A stretch of 64,000 bases of DNA from Alopecurus myosuroides (taxonomy: Eukaryota > Streptophyta > Magnoliopsida > Poales > Poaceae): NCBI GenBank assembly GCA_028641055.1, contig CM054057.1, forward strand, positions 402,370,814-402,434,813. The letters are read 5' to 3'. Below the pieces are notes generated by a model. That model was given only the letters and a program-made list of their open reading frames with translations, had not been told where the DNA came from and did no database searches. The translations under genes were made by a program, and so were the position numbers. Shown in pieces: positions 9,553 to 20,987 of this stretch. Each line of letters starts with the position of its first letter. Position 1 is the first letter of the stretch.

Positions 9553-10673
9553 AAGTTAACAAGAAAATCTGCCAGACAAATACATAGTAATTCGCTAAAA
9601 CACACGAGTCACCGTATTATAGAACTGAAACTATCGTATAACGGGTACAATTTATGTCCATTGTCAGAACAGACTTGTAGAAAATTAATTGGTAGATTGC
9701 GTGCCACATTAGATTGATCCGGTTAATATGATTACACAGATTTAAGGCGGGAGAAGAGAACCAACCTAACATGATGCCTAATGAGCCAAATAAGGTACAA
9801 AATGTAAAATAAATGGCAAGATAAGGTACAATCCACCAACGACAATGAGAACTTACTAATTCACCCCACCATCCGACACCTGAGCTAGAACATAATACAC
9901 GAGCACAAGGAATGGAGAGAAACATAACAGATAAATGAAAGGAAAGTTTTCCTTTCTTTTCTACAACAAATCACAAGGGTTTCCAAACAGCGTTAACTTC
10001 TGTCATCGAAGAAGATGCAGCTAATAAATTTTATGTCTCGCGTTCTCTCATCCAACACACATCTAATAAATTATATTTTTTCCTATTTCTCTAATCCAAG
10101 AGATATCTAGCAAATGAACAACAATACAGTTTTACTGGCTAACCATAGTGACTACAAACATTATGCTTGGAGGGAGAAGAAATATTATACCTGAACACAA
10201 CATCTTGCAAATGAATAAATATCAGTTGCCCAACCACAGAGCCTTGTGTACAGTTTGAAAAATAAGGGAGAGATGTCACCTGATTCTTTTCCATGGACTG
10301 AATTCAACTATTTTCTTAGTTAAGCACCATCAAAACAAAATCATCTTGGGTTATCTTCCCAAGAAAAACATAAAATTAAAAATACAACATTGCGGAGTGA
10401 GCTATTGTTTTCTGCACAAAATATCCAAATGTCAGCTTAAGTTAGCGAGAGTTATATATAAGTTGTCCAGCATCCTCATTCAGAACTCATGGCTCAATAC
10501 CAGCTGGTACTAACCAATTGTCAAGACTCAACTCGAGTAAATGGAGGATTCAAAATCTATATCACCAACCATGCAAAAATATTACTTTCTGTAAAGCAAT
10601 AACAGGGGGAGGGGGTTAAATATATTTTTGAAAATGGTAAAATCTAGTCTAGTCCTATGTGTCCTAGATAGTA
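9553..10673. other. AT-rich, intron-like sequence
   Basis: Apart from the exon at 10191-10279 assigned to the candidate minus-strand gene, no feature is supported. A 23-nt exon-like segment with a strong donor (TTA|GTAAGT) lies near 9855-9880 on the minus strand but could not be joined. Confidence 0.3.
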
Positions 10674-10985
10674 CTCCCTCCGTTCGCTTTTAATCTACAT
10701 TCTGGCTCATGATTTTGTTCGAAAATACTCTACATTCTGGATGGTCCCCACTCTGGTAATTAAGAGGAGAGAGAGGCCACACACGATGCATGGTTAGAGA
10801 TTGGCCAAATTATATGCAATTTGCATGCATTGCATTAATTAAGATTGGTTTAACCAATAGGGTGATTTCTTTCTTGTGAGACCATAATTGTGATGCTTAG
10901 GAGGTTGTGTAAAGTGGTACTAATAAATGGCCCTCTAATTTGTCTGAATTTTTCCAAGATGTAGACTAAATCCGAACGGAGGGAG
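10674..10985. mobile_element. Stowaway (Tc1/mariner) MITE, 312 bp
   Basis: The ends are CTCCCTCCGTTCG and CGAACGGAGGGAG, flanked by TA at 10672-10673 and 10986-10987. These termini and the TA target are diagnostic of Stowaway MITEs, which are abundant in Triticeae introns and flanks. There is no coding capacity. Confidence 0.92.
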
Positions 10986-11813
10986 TATGTCTTCCCACAT
11001 TCAAAAAGCTGGAACATGAGGTGCCTTGTTGGCCTTTGGGCTAATAGTTCCTGTTCTAATTCAACAGCTAAAATTTAATATTTAATCTTGCGGGTAATAA
11101 CCCCTGCTATGTTTAAATTAGATGACCTCCTACTTAGTTCATGATCTTCATGTAGTAGAAAGGGGGCTAGGGGCTAGCCAAGGTAGCAAAAATCACCTGC
11201 GAAAAGTGTATTTTTAAGGATGGCCCAAATTCTAAAAATGCACAAGAACAAGACAGTGCGAAACTGTTATATATACCTTCATATTTCTCAAATAATGCTC
11301 CAACAATGACCTACTGGTTGTTCTTCACCTAATCTGCAAATAACATCAGCATCAAATGCAGTGGCATGCCCATCCAACACCTCATCCCACGAAGCCAAAA
11401 CACAAATAAGAATAATGAATGGACAAGACAATCTTCATAGTACAGCCGGATACTATAAAGTGAGAACTCTATAACATACTTTGTATGTTTAATGAATTGT
11501 GTCATTTTCAACGCCTTCCCACACGAATGTGAGAAAGCCAACTCCTTCCAGTAAATGTTCTCCATAAGAGATAACTCAAGGCTGAAACATTAGGAAACGG
11601 TAGCTTTACATCCTTTTAAGTGATGTTTCCAACAAAATGCAAGAGGTCGTGTATATCTTAATTAGATGTTTTACCGTTTCATATGGCATGATTTTCACAT
11701 CAGCTGCAGCACCTAGTCCTTTTGCAAGTGCTGCTTTGCACACTCTGATTTCTGAAATCACCTGATACAAGTGCAGAGGTAGTGCAATGAAGAAAAGCAT
11801 CAATGATGCACAT

Positions 11814-11839
11814 AGAGAGAGAGAGAGAGAGAGAGAGAG
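11814..11839. repeat. (AG)13 microsatellite
   Basis: An uninterrupted AG dinucleotide run of 26 bp, just upstream (minus-strand sense) of the first candidate exon. Confidence 0.95.
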
Positions 11840-13042
11840 TGGGAAAATGCAAACGACACCTAAGAAGCTCGGGCTTGTACTGTGAGGTTGAAACCCATCA
11901 GTCTTCTACTGTTGAAGTCATGAAGATGCAGGCCAAAGGCACGGCCGATGGAGAGCTCAACAACACACCCTCACATCAGCCACAATTTCTCGTATGGAAA
12001 AGAACATCAAAAACCTATATGCGGTGAGATCCACCAGACCACCATGGCACAGCGAGCTCGCAGTCACCCGGATCAGACTGCGGCAATGGCAGTTTCGCCG
12101 GAAATTGATCTGCAGAAGAAAGGGATATGCCTTGATTTGGCCGCAGCGAGGGAAGAAGTTGCAGGATCAAGCCTACAAGATGGCGGCAACGAACCGAACG
12201 AACCTGGTATGGCTGGCTGACCGGCGAGGATGTGGAGAAGGAAGTCGATTTGCTGGGTACGACCGGAACAAGGGAGCGGCGCATGGACAGTCGAGCTCTA
12301 TATGCACCAAAGCTCGTCTTCCCTCCGTCCACGCTCAAAATCCTCCATGTGCCCAACGGCGGAGCTGTCTAGCCCGGCAGCTCGGCGGCCACGCATCTTC
12401 CTCTCTCCATCTCTCACGCCTGGGATGCCAAGATGCCGGATGTTACCCCTCTAACCTCAAGAAAATCAAGCCCCACCCCTCTCCTGCTTGCTCGAGACGT
12501 ATGGACTGGGGAGACGAGAGAGACGTGGAAGGATAAAGACCACCCGGGCAAACTAAAAACAAATCGGCAACCTGCCCAAATACATATCCTCCACGTTGCA
12601 TGTCCTTATCAGGTCACCGATGTTAGTTTTTTTGTGTGTGTCTTTTCTCAGTCGGACGACCGGCAAGAGAACGCGGGAGGACAAGGCAACCGGCTGGTAG
12701 CTGAACATCCGTTAGCGCGTGAGCCAAGAATAAGAACGATGCCACCGGATGAGAGCTACAAGCCATGACCGGAGAGTTGGAAACCAATAGAAAAATCAGA
12801 ATCGGTCAGGTAATGGGTCTACTTGACAGTGACTAACTCGAAAATGGATTGTAGTCAACAAATACGGCAAGGCGCCGACGTGTCAACTAACGAGAGGCTA
12901 TCGGGAAGCAAATCAACGAGAGCGCGAGAAACTCACAAACTTTAATATAGTAGTGTATTGCTCATGGCTCTAATAAATTATTGGGTACTGAGGCAACTTG
13001 TGTGGGTGCTAAACCTTCCTTTTTCTTGTTCTAATGCACGTT
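11840..13042. other. Moderately GC-rich unassigned stretch
   Basis: Several short overlapping frames on both strands (for example 12044-12220 plus and 12015-12356 minus) lack recognisable domains. The position is compatible with a promoter and 5' leader of the candidate minus-strand gene, but no start exon could be chosen. The last five bases (ACGTT, 13038-13042) are the left duplication of the solo LTR. Confidence 0.3.
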
Positions 13043-14356
13043 TGTAACATCCCAAGTATGAAAAACAGCCATTAGAATGTTTGCTCTCTGTTATTTTATG
13101 TTTTGCATCATGACATCATGTTCATTGCATTTGTTTTGCTTTGTTTTCTATTTGAATTTCAAACCTTTTGTTTCATACTTGTGATGTTACAATTTCCAAA
13201 ATGAAATATTCAAATTAAAGCAATCATTTGTTTCCATTAAAGTTGTGATTTCAAAACTATTGTTTTGTTTCTATCAATAATTCATTTAATACCAAACCAT
13301 TTTCAAATTCAATTAATTTCCAAACAGCACCCCTTTTGAAATTTATGAAAATTACAAAACAACTCAATCCTTTGTTTCAAATAAACTTGAATTCAAAAGC
13401 TTTTAAATTGCTTAATGTCACCCTTATTCATCTAATATCAAAATTATTTAAATTCAATTAAATTTACAAACAACAACATAATTAAAGTTTTTGGAAACAA
13501 AAGTTTACAATGTTGCTGTTACCATAATTAAGCTATACAAAATTTTCCTAATTTTTCTAATAACTAAAACCCCTTCCTTTTCTCCCTTTCTCAAATCTGC
13601 AAAAAAAAAATAGAACAAAAAAATAAAAAACCAAAACCCAAAGGGAGAGAGGGGCAGGCCAGCAGGCCCAGCCCACCATCTCCCTCAGGCCCGATACCCC
13701 CCTCGCTCATCTTCCACCTCCTGTACGGCTGCACATCGAGAGCTTCCACGTCGACAGAGAAGGGGAGCAACGGACAGGAGTTCCTCCCCCTCCCCCTTAA
13801 AACCCTAGCTGCCCTCGAGCTCCTCCCTAACCCTCCTTCCTCCACCTCTCTCCCTCTCCCCCGCCTCCATTTCCTCCATCTCCCCCACCTCTGCCTCTCT
13901 GTAACTCTGAAACTCCACACCGAAGCCCCACCCTCTGCCCCACCGGCGATCGCCGTCGTTAAGCTGCCCCACCTTCCAAGCTGGCAGCGGGAATGGGTTC
14001 CCCTCGGCGCCCTCTTCTTCCTCGACCCCGCAGAGAGGACCGGGAAGGCCTGTAGCGCCGCCGCCATCCTCTTCTCGCCGCCGGCCGCCTCCCTGCACCG
14101 ACCCCCTGCTCCCTCCATTTTCCCCACAGTGAGCTCCACCTCTCTCCCCTCCCTTCCATCCTCTCTGCTCACTCGGTAGCCCTAGCACGCACACGTCCTC
14201 CGGCGAGCAGCAGCCACTGCGAGCAACAGCGAATCACCGCCGGCGGCCTTCCTCCCTGTCGAGTTTCAGGTGACTGAATTTCAGTTCAGTTAAAAACGCG
14301 CACGATCTGAAGGTTAACACCCCCCCCCCCCCGAGCCCTTACCTGACAAGGAACAA

Positions 14357-14427
14357 AGCCCACCGCAGTGGTTACAGCCTGCTGCGCGCACCCACGGGGT
14401 GTGGGTTCGAATCCCACCCCGCGCAGT
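14357..14427 (+). other. tRNA-like segment with Pol III B-box in the solo LTR
   Basis: GTGGG, the loop TTCGAAT and CCCAC (14401-14417) form a perfect 5-bp T-arm with a 7-nt loop. This contains the B-box GGTTCGAATCC. About 30 nt upstream, CAGTGGTTACAGCC resembles a D-arm/A-box. CTGCGCG and CGCGCAG bracket the region and could pair. No full cloverleaf with an anticodon arm is evident. Confidence 0.5.
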
Positions 14428-15707
14428 AAAACCCAATTTTTGCCACTTTAATTTTTCCAGGCCAGAACAACTACTTATTCACAGAACAGTCCTTGCTAAT
14501 CTCTCCTAGGTCCCTGTATTTTTTTTTCTAAGTCCCTAACTGATAATTAAATGGCAGAATAATACCTAATCTTGTAAATTGCATAAATAATTCATTTTAA
14601 CTCCAATTTCAACATTTTAAATATGTTTTCAATACCAAATTAAATTCTCTACCCAAATATAAATTTTGTTTACTGTTTTGAATAATTTAAATTGGTGAAA
14701 TATTTGAAAACTTGTTTAATTCACTTAATTTTGCAAAATTCATAACTTGGGCATAAAAATTCCAAATTCAACAAACTAAATATGTTTTCCATTCAATTTT
14801 TCATGTACTTTCCAAATATCAACTTTGTGTTCTGTTTTAAATAAATTAAATTGCTGAAAACAACTGTTTCTTAATTAATGCATTTAAAATTGTCAAATTA
14901 ATAACTTGCTCATTTTAAATCCATTTTCAACAAATAAAATATGTTTTCCATGCTAAATTAAACCACCTTTCCAAATATAAACTTTGTTTCATGTTTTGAA
15001 TAATTAAAATTGGTTAAATAATTTAAACCTTGTTTAAATCATTTAATATTGTTAAATTCATACCTTGGTCAAATGAATTTCTTTTTGAACTTATAAAATA
15101 TGTTTTCAAACCAGCAAAGTATAATCTTTTCAAATATGAATTTTATTAAATGATTTGAGCAAATAAAAATTCAGATAAATGCATACTTGAATTAAATTCA
15201 TTTAAATCTTGTTTAAACTGGTTTAATTCATTCTAAATCCTTTTTCAACAAATGAAACATGTATTCCATCTAAAATTGTGTGTTCTTTCCAAATATAAAT
15301 TTTGTAATTTATTTTGAACAATTAAAATTGGTGAAAACAACAAATGCTTGTGTAACACCTTTAAGGAACCAAAATTCCATAACTTAATAAATAAAATTCC
15401 AAACTTGGTAAACCTTATTTCAAATTGATCCTATTGTTGTTTTTTTTTTCTGTTTTCCTCATCCATGTATCATACTAATCCACTTTCACCTGTTGATTAG
15501 TTGTAAAACAATTATTCCAACCATAATTCATGGGCTTTCCTTATGCAATCCAACTTGCATATGGGTCCATTTAAACCTGTTATCTTGTCAACTAGTTTAT
15601 TTCTGATGCATCAATTAAATGGTCATGCATCATCCCATGATTGTGCACTATGCCATGTTATTGATTGTTTGTCTCTCTGCGTTGTTTGTTTGCTTCTTCT
15701 CGAATAG

Positions 15708-15785
15708 ACGACGACGTTGAGACAGACGATACTTACGACACCCCTTCTGAGGATCTAACTCAGTACCAGGCTGCTGAGTTTGCAG
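15708..15785 (+). CDS. LTR mini-gene, 78-nt internal exon (solo LTR copy)
   Basis: The acceptor is a pyrimidine-rich tract ending GAATAG. The donor is GCAG|GCAAGT, the strong consensus for GC-AG introns. The open phase-1 frame encodes 25 residues rich in Asp/Glu with Tyr and Phe (starting DDVETDD) and no Lys or Arg. The length is identical to the exons in the two LTRs of the intact element, although several codons differ. It pairs in phase with 17009-17073. The upstream exon with a start codon was not found. Confidence 0.45.
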
Positions 15786-17008
15786 GCAAGTATTCACTCA
15801 CATGAACCATTGTGTTCCTTTCCACATTGGATACCGATACTTTCCGTTGTCTATTCTGCTAGCCTTTTGAATCGTTGCTTCTGTTATGAACCTATCACAT
15901 GTTATCCTTTAACCCTGATATAGCCTCACCCCCACACCTATAACCCCTTTGCTTGTTGCCCGTGTCTTACTAGCATGCTTAGGGTTGTTTTTGCTCGAGT
16001 CTGTTACCCGTTACTTTCTGTTACTATATCTCATTATGTTCTGGGGCTCGATGTTTAAACAATCAACCTGTTAATGTTTGAGGTAATAATAATTTGATGA
16101 TAAGGCACCGACAGGAGGCCCGGCGTGGTTTTGAGGCCTGCTAGTGTCGACCCTAATTAGGAAAAGGGTCTTGTCTATTGATCCATGATGAGCGCACTAA
16201 CCGCATGTGGGAAGCGTGTATGGGCGCCCCCCTCAAATTTTATTCGATTCGCATCTCGTCCAAATCGCCACACTTAGTTCGGGCTTTCCATTTGATGCAT
16301 GCATGTGCAGGTGCGAACCCTTGGCGCCAGGGTGGAACTTTTGTAGTTGGCATTTAGGGCAGCGTGGTCTTAGAGTGCTATGAGGGTCCCCTTTTCTTCG
16401 TGGGGCTCGATTAGCCGCGCACGCACAGCATGTGGTTCTTTGGGCTTGATGCGAAGAAGAGTTGAGTTGTGTTGAGTGCCCCGCTTGGTGGAAAGGCCAT
16501 TCCATCTGGCGGGTTATTCTTACGTGTACGGCAAAATTGGTGCACCCCTGTAGGGTTAAATCTTCTCGAGAAGCCGTGTTTTCCGCGGTACGATGACTTG
16601 GTGAAAGTACTGGCTAACAAGTACTCAGAACAACTTACACCTAACTAATGATAACTTGACTAGTAATAGTCTTATTGACACAATAACTTGAACCATCATT
16701 AATCCAACTGTGTGAGTTATCCTCGGATTGCTTCTTTGGATAAGGGGCGAGATCCAGGATGGGTTTGTTTGGAGTTAGTGGGTAGTGGTTACGATACGCT
16801 ATCTTATCTCCTTTCTGTTAGCCTGAAGTTGTAGCATGTATCTGTAGTTGGTTAGTGCAGCCCGCTGCAGCATCTTTTGTATCACCCCTTTCTTCCGTTG
16901 AACCCAAAGCATCTGTACTTGGTGTTGCCGGGTACACTTTGGTGAACTGTGAGTCTTGCTTGCCAGTACGTCTATGTACTGACCCCATTGGGGCTGTGGT
17001 TTACGCAG

Positions 17009-17073
17009 ACTACGTTTCCGAGGATCCCCATGGTGGCTACTACGTGGAGTATGACGAGCCTGCTGACGAGTAG
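17009..17073 (+). CDS. LTR mini-gene, terminal exon (solo LTR copy)
   Basis: This follows TTTACGCAG and continues the phase of 15708-15785. It encodes 21 further residues (DYVSEDPHGGYYVEYDE and on) to a TAG at 17071-17073. Only one nucleotide differs from the copies in the intact element, while the sequence just upstream of the acceptor is noticeably more diverged. The conserved block continues into the presumed 3' UTR. Confidence 0.45.
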
Positions 17074-17783
17074 ATAGCGGACCCGGGCAGGATCCGAGAC
17101 TTCGTGGATGGGCTCCGTCTTTTCGTTTCCGGCCTCTTAGGCCTATTTGGATCTTGTCTGTACTCAGACACTTTGGATGCTTCCGCTGTGATGTAATGAT
17201 GATATGTTGGGACATGTGTTCTCTGGATGATTGTATTTGCTATCTCTGCTCTAATGAGAGCTATTTGCAACTTATTTCAATCTTTTGTCTCTTAGAGATC
17301 TGTTGTGATATCAATTGTTCAAATGCCGTTGACGTACGATGTGTGTATGTTATGAAGTACGTCAATGGAAGTATCTGGATTTCTATGGGATGGTTTGCGC
17401 AGACGATGAATAGTAGAGAATGGTTGTCACACGTTTACGTGTTGGCCTACTCATATTGAGATGCGGGTGCCGGTATGCCCCGTAAGCCATTTATCTACTG
17501 TTTAACGGACTGTGAGTATCCCCTAGAAGTCCGGGTGCGACAACGTTGTTCCCTTGCATTGAGGTCAATATAATATTTGAATGCGTGGAGTAAATTTTAA
17601 TGTTTTTGGAAACAAAATAGCACGCTACTAAGACTACATTCCTAGTATAAATATACATCCAAGGTCTTAATGATTTGTGAGAGCTTATTTGTGTTTGTAA
17701 AATTTTCACATTTTTTCAGTGGATAGAGCACAAAAAAAAACAGATTAGCGAATCGTTTAGCCTTAAGATAACTAGTCGTTAAC

Positions 17784-17805
17784 CCCGTGCATCTGCACGG
17801 GCTAG
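17784..17805 (+). mobile_element. Candidate Helitron 3' terminus (hairpin plus CTAG)
   Basis: CCCGTGCA, TC and TGCACGGG form an 8-bp hairpin immediately followed by CTAG and a T. Grass Helitrons often end in such a GC hairpin and CTAGT, although usually with a short spacer. No 5' TC end could be assigned, partly because the solo LTR interrupts the upstream DNA. Confidence 0.35.
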
Positions 17806-20044
17806 TATTTAAAGAACACATATTGTTATTTTTGTATCATGGTATTTTTCTTTAAAACTACCCATTGATCGAATAGGGTGCAGATGACGGTAGAGTAAAC
17901 TGCTCAAGCTCGTAGCCATACGTATCATTTATTTAAAATCAATAGAATGTTACATAATAAGTTTTTGTTCTAAATTTAATTGTATAATACATCATGCTTA
18001 TAAAGAGTTCAAAGCATAACCGGTGAGTTATGCCTTGGAAAAACTAACTTAAGTGCAATTAAAAAATCTTAACTTTGCCTTCCAGAGTTAGTCAATGGTC
18101 ATCAATCAAGACAAATTAAAATTACTTTCATACTATGGGACATATGCCTTCTAAGAGCCACTTCGGTAAGGAATTATCATGTTCATCCCCTTCTTTCTGT
18201 TGTAAGCATGCAGGGCGCAGATCATGTTTTGCTCTTGGTAGAAAAAACTGGAAGTATGGAATTTTACATAAATCGTGAATAAAAATGTAATTTTTTGTTA
18301 GATCTCAGTGTTGCGTAACAAACCAGCTCATTTAGGCCAGTTAAACATAGAAAATAGAGCATGCATACAACTCGTTATGGAAGAAAAACCTGTATAAAAT
18401 CGTATAAAATGCTGAACATACATAATAATTAAGTATTTTCATGGCATTTTTTTTGTTGAAGCACGTACGTTTTATTGAATGAATATACATGCAATTTATT
18501 TTGCACCTAACAATAGCCAACGGATTCATAGAAGGACAACTGATAATCAATTATAGAAATATCGTTCAAAATTTAATATCATGGGATATCTTATCTTCGC
18601 ACGGAAACAAATTTTACATGAAGGGGTCTGTGGAGTGCATAGTTGTCTAGGGAGGTGTGTATGCTCAGGCTCATATAATCAGGAAATATATTCAAAAAAA
18701 AATTACCTACATGAATAACACAACCCGAAATGTGATCTACCCACATACTATGAATCATAGCAACACCTTACAGGCGCATATTATCCTGCTTCATGTAATA
18801 GATAGACGATAGGATCACTACTCAATCGAACATTTTTCACCTAAACTTATAAATCACTCTGTTGTCCTCACAAGCTGATAAAAATTCATATGAGGTAATT
18901 ACATTCTCGACTCAATGTACTAAGTTTCCTTTCAGGCAACCAAGGAGAAATATCATCCTTTGTCAGTTTTTAGTAAGATAAGTAGAATCATACCATATCA
19001 TATGGAGCTAAACTGAAGTATTTGTAGAAAATAGGAAAAAGCAAGGATACTTGTCGCTTGTGAGACCGTCGGTAGACCCGATCATAGGGCTTCGGTTGAT
19101 GCTGCAGCAGATGCATTAGGAGGGGCAAATATGCGTATAATCAGAGCGAGAGAAGGAAATGCTGAAAACTAAGAAAATTTAGTAGCACAATGTTAGAATG
19201 ACTTTGCATTTTAAACTATAATATTAGACTCTTGTGAGCCTCATACTATTTCTCTCCTAATCTTATTAGTTATTGCAAAAAAATATTAAATTAACGAAGT
19301 TTCGTTTAGATTATGTTAAATTACCTGCTAGCCATTGCAGACATATGTTGAATATATAAAAATATTAGAAAACAATTATTTCCCTCCATCATCTATGTTT
19401 TATCGTAAAATCAACATAAACATACTTCACTGTTTCAAAGGCTTAACATGCAAAGCTAGAAAACAGAAATGTGAAAAGTGGCATCAACCTAAAGACATTG
19501 ATGCCATAAATTTGTAACGAAGGCAATGAATTCACATGTTGATCATGAGTGATTTATCAGCACCAACGATAATATAATTTACCAGCTAGCTGAAGCGTAC
19601 AAAAAAAAAATCCATGCAATTTTTTCCTGCTTTTCAACAAACGCTTGTGGGCATAAACAATGGAACCATGGCTGGACATATAATATATGTCTCGTTGTAA
19701 GTTTATTAAATTTTAATCTGCACCTCACGGAAGTAAAATTGCTCTGGTTGTTTATAGAAAAATATCAATAGTTAATTTCTAGGCCATCGTACCAGAGCTC
19801 CGACCTGATGCAGAAAACTGGCAAAAATCTGAGGTATTAATATGTACTACAAATACCCCGCACCAACCTATCACCTATTCCTAATAGACAGATACGTCAG
19901 CCCGTGTGAGGGTAACAGAGGAATTATTAAGAAGTCAAATTAGGCTAACAGGAGAGAGAGGAAGCAGTACGTACCTGGGAGATTGTAGAAAAAGAATAGG
20001 GAGACATTTCCTTGTCCGGCTATATTTGCTTAGATTGCACGGCT

Positions 20045-20091
20045 AATATTATTGTCATTGATGAAGTGGCTTCATCAATGACAATAATATT
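20045..20091. repeat. Perfect 22-bp hairpin with 3-nt loop
   Basis: AATATTATTGTCATTGATGAAG (20045-20066), loop TGG, then its exact complement (20070-20091). It could be the centre of a small palindromic MITE. Terminal boundaries were not found. Confidence 0.85.
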
Positions 20092-20987
20092 ATTACGGTT
20101 GACGCTGAGGCTACAGTACGCATCAATCAACTTGCAGGTGCAACATGAAAAACAGATGCCACACCAAGTTTCTTTCCATATGCCGGCTAGATTAAACCAC
20201 GACATACATTATGGAGAAGCCATGCAGATTCACGCACCTCAGTCAGATTAAAAAATCTGGAACCGGTGATCGAGCAAAACATTAATCCTGCATATGTCTC
20301 GTGGTCGAGTATTGCAAATTGGACCGCCATCTTCTATTGACTTCCCTACGTAACAGCTAGTTCTTATAATCTAACGTGTTAATTAACTCAAATTCAATAT
20401 ATCTACCGATATGTCCTGCCAATGCAGGAAAGACAGGAGCAGCATACCTATGTCACAGATGAGGAAGGGCGCCTGTTAGACGCTCCAGCAAATACCTGCG
20501 CAAACTTGATGACGGATATGCTGTACTACTCAGCCATCCTTGCCACATGAGCACCAGGAACAGGGAAACATGGATTCGTAGTTCTCACGTTCGGAGTCGA
20601 GCAGGCTACAACCAATCTAGGATGAAAGATGTTGTTCTTTCCCGTGCTGGTTGAGGAGTCATGCTTCAGCACGTTAGGTGGAGGCATGGGAATAAGGCTG
20701 ATCTAATCGAATGGCTAGAGATGAATCTATGGTTGATCCAATGGATTATATTTGCTAATCTCTAGGATTAATGTGGAGGCTTTTACGGTGCCTCCAATTA
20801 GTAAATATAAGAAAGATAGTCCTCGCTAACCCCTAAGCAACCAACAATTGCATCGTGTTGTTTACAAAAGGTAGTTCAGAAATGATGCATTCCTTGCCAG
20901 GAACTTACATTTTTACTCTCAGTAGTTTAGTTGTAGTGTGAACCAAGTTATTTTTGCAAAGATTGAAATAGCATGTGTAGATCATAT

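Larger units (their letters stand above)
7524..11761 (-). pseudogene. Candidate multi-exon host gene or gene relic, function not recognised
   Basis: Hand-called exons on the minus strand, all with AG acceptor and GT donor, are 11675-11761 (VCKAALAKGLGAAADVKIMP), 11277-11310 (VIVGALFEKYE), 10191-10279 (DISPLFFKLYTRLCGWATDI), 9083-9134 (VLCSDDFSLYISKQD), 8866-8912 (SYYASSSFNSEKAEE), 8406-8477 (LLEFAFFVASNACGF) and 7524-7591 (SLDDLLSHNQIEDLKSL). Phases agree for 11277 to 10191 and for 9083 to 8866. Just upstream of 11310 another open stretch (DEVLDGHATAFDADVIC) joins only if a 4-nt frameshift is assumed. Two LINEs and a MITE sit in the presumed introns. No family is recognised. First and last exons are undetermined, so this may be a decayed copy. 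Confidence 0.35.
13043..17542 (+). mobile_element. Solo LTR of a Gypsy (Tekay/Del-like) retrotransposon, 4500 bp
   Basis: The segment starts TGTAACATCCCAAGTATGAA and ends GGTGCGACA, exactly like the LTRs of the complete element at 43354-57681. It is flanked by ACGTT on both sides (13038-13042 and 17543-17547). It therefore arose by LTR-LTR recombination. It is clearly diverged from the LTRs of the intact element and about 330 bp longer, so it is older or from a sister subfamily. It contains the GC-rich leader region with CCCTTAAAACCCTAGC (around 13795), a tRNA-like arm and the two small exons described separately. Confidence 0.92.
17543..20987. other. AT-rich intergenic stretch without supported genes
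   Basis: There are many stop codons in all frames. The only structures seen are a Helitron-like terminus (17784-17805) and a 22-bp perfect hairpin (20045-20091), both listed separately. A slightly GC-richer patch at 20440-20720 has no recognisable frame. Confidence 0.4.

Noticed and set aside
11329..11565. 78-codon minus-strand frame (MENIYWKELAFSHSCGKALK)
   Set aside because: A competing frame through the same DNA also looks protein-like, phases with neighbours conflict and the 3' part is very hydrophobic, so it was not listed as an exon.
12015..12768. Several 74-180-codon frames on both strands
   Set aside because: No domain, no splice context, mutually exclusive frames in moderately GC-rich DNA.
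14357..14427. A genuine functional tRNA gene
   Set aside because: T-arm and B-box are good, but the D-arm is weak, no anticodon stem-loop can be drawn and the acceptor stem is doubtful. Kept only as a tRNA-like element.
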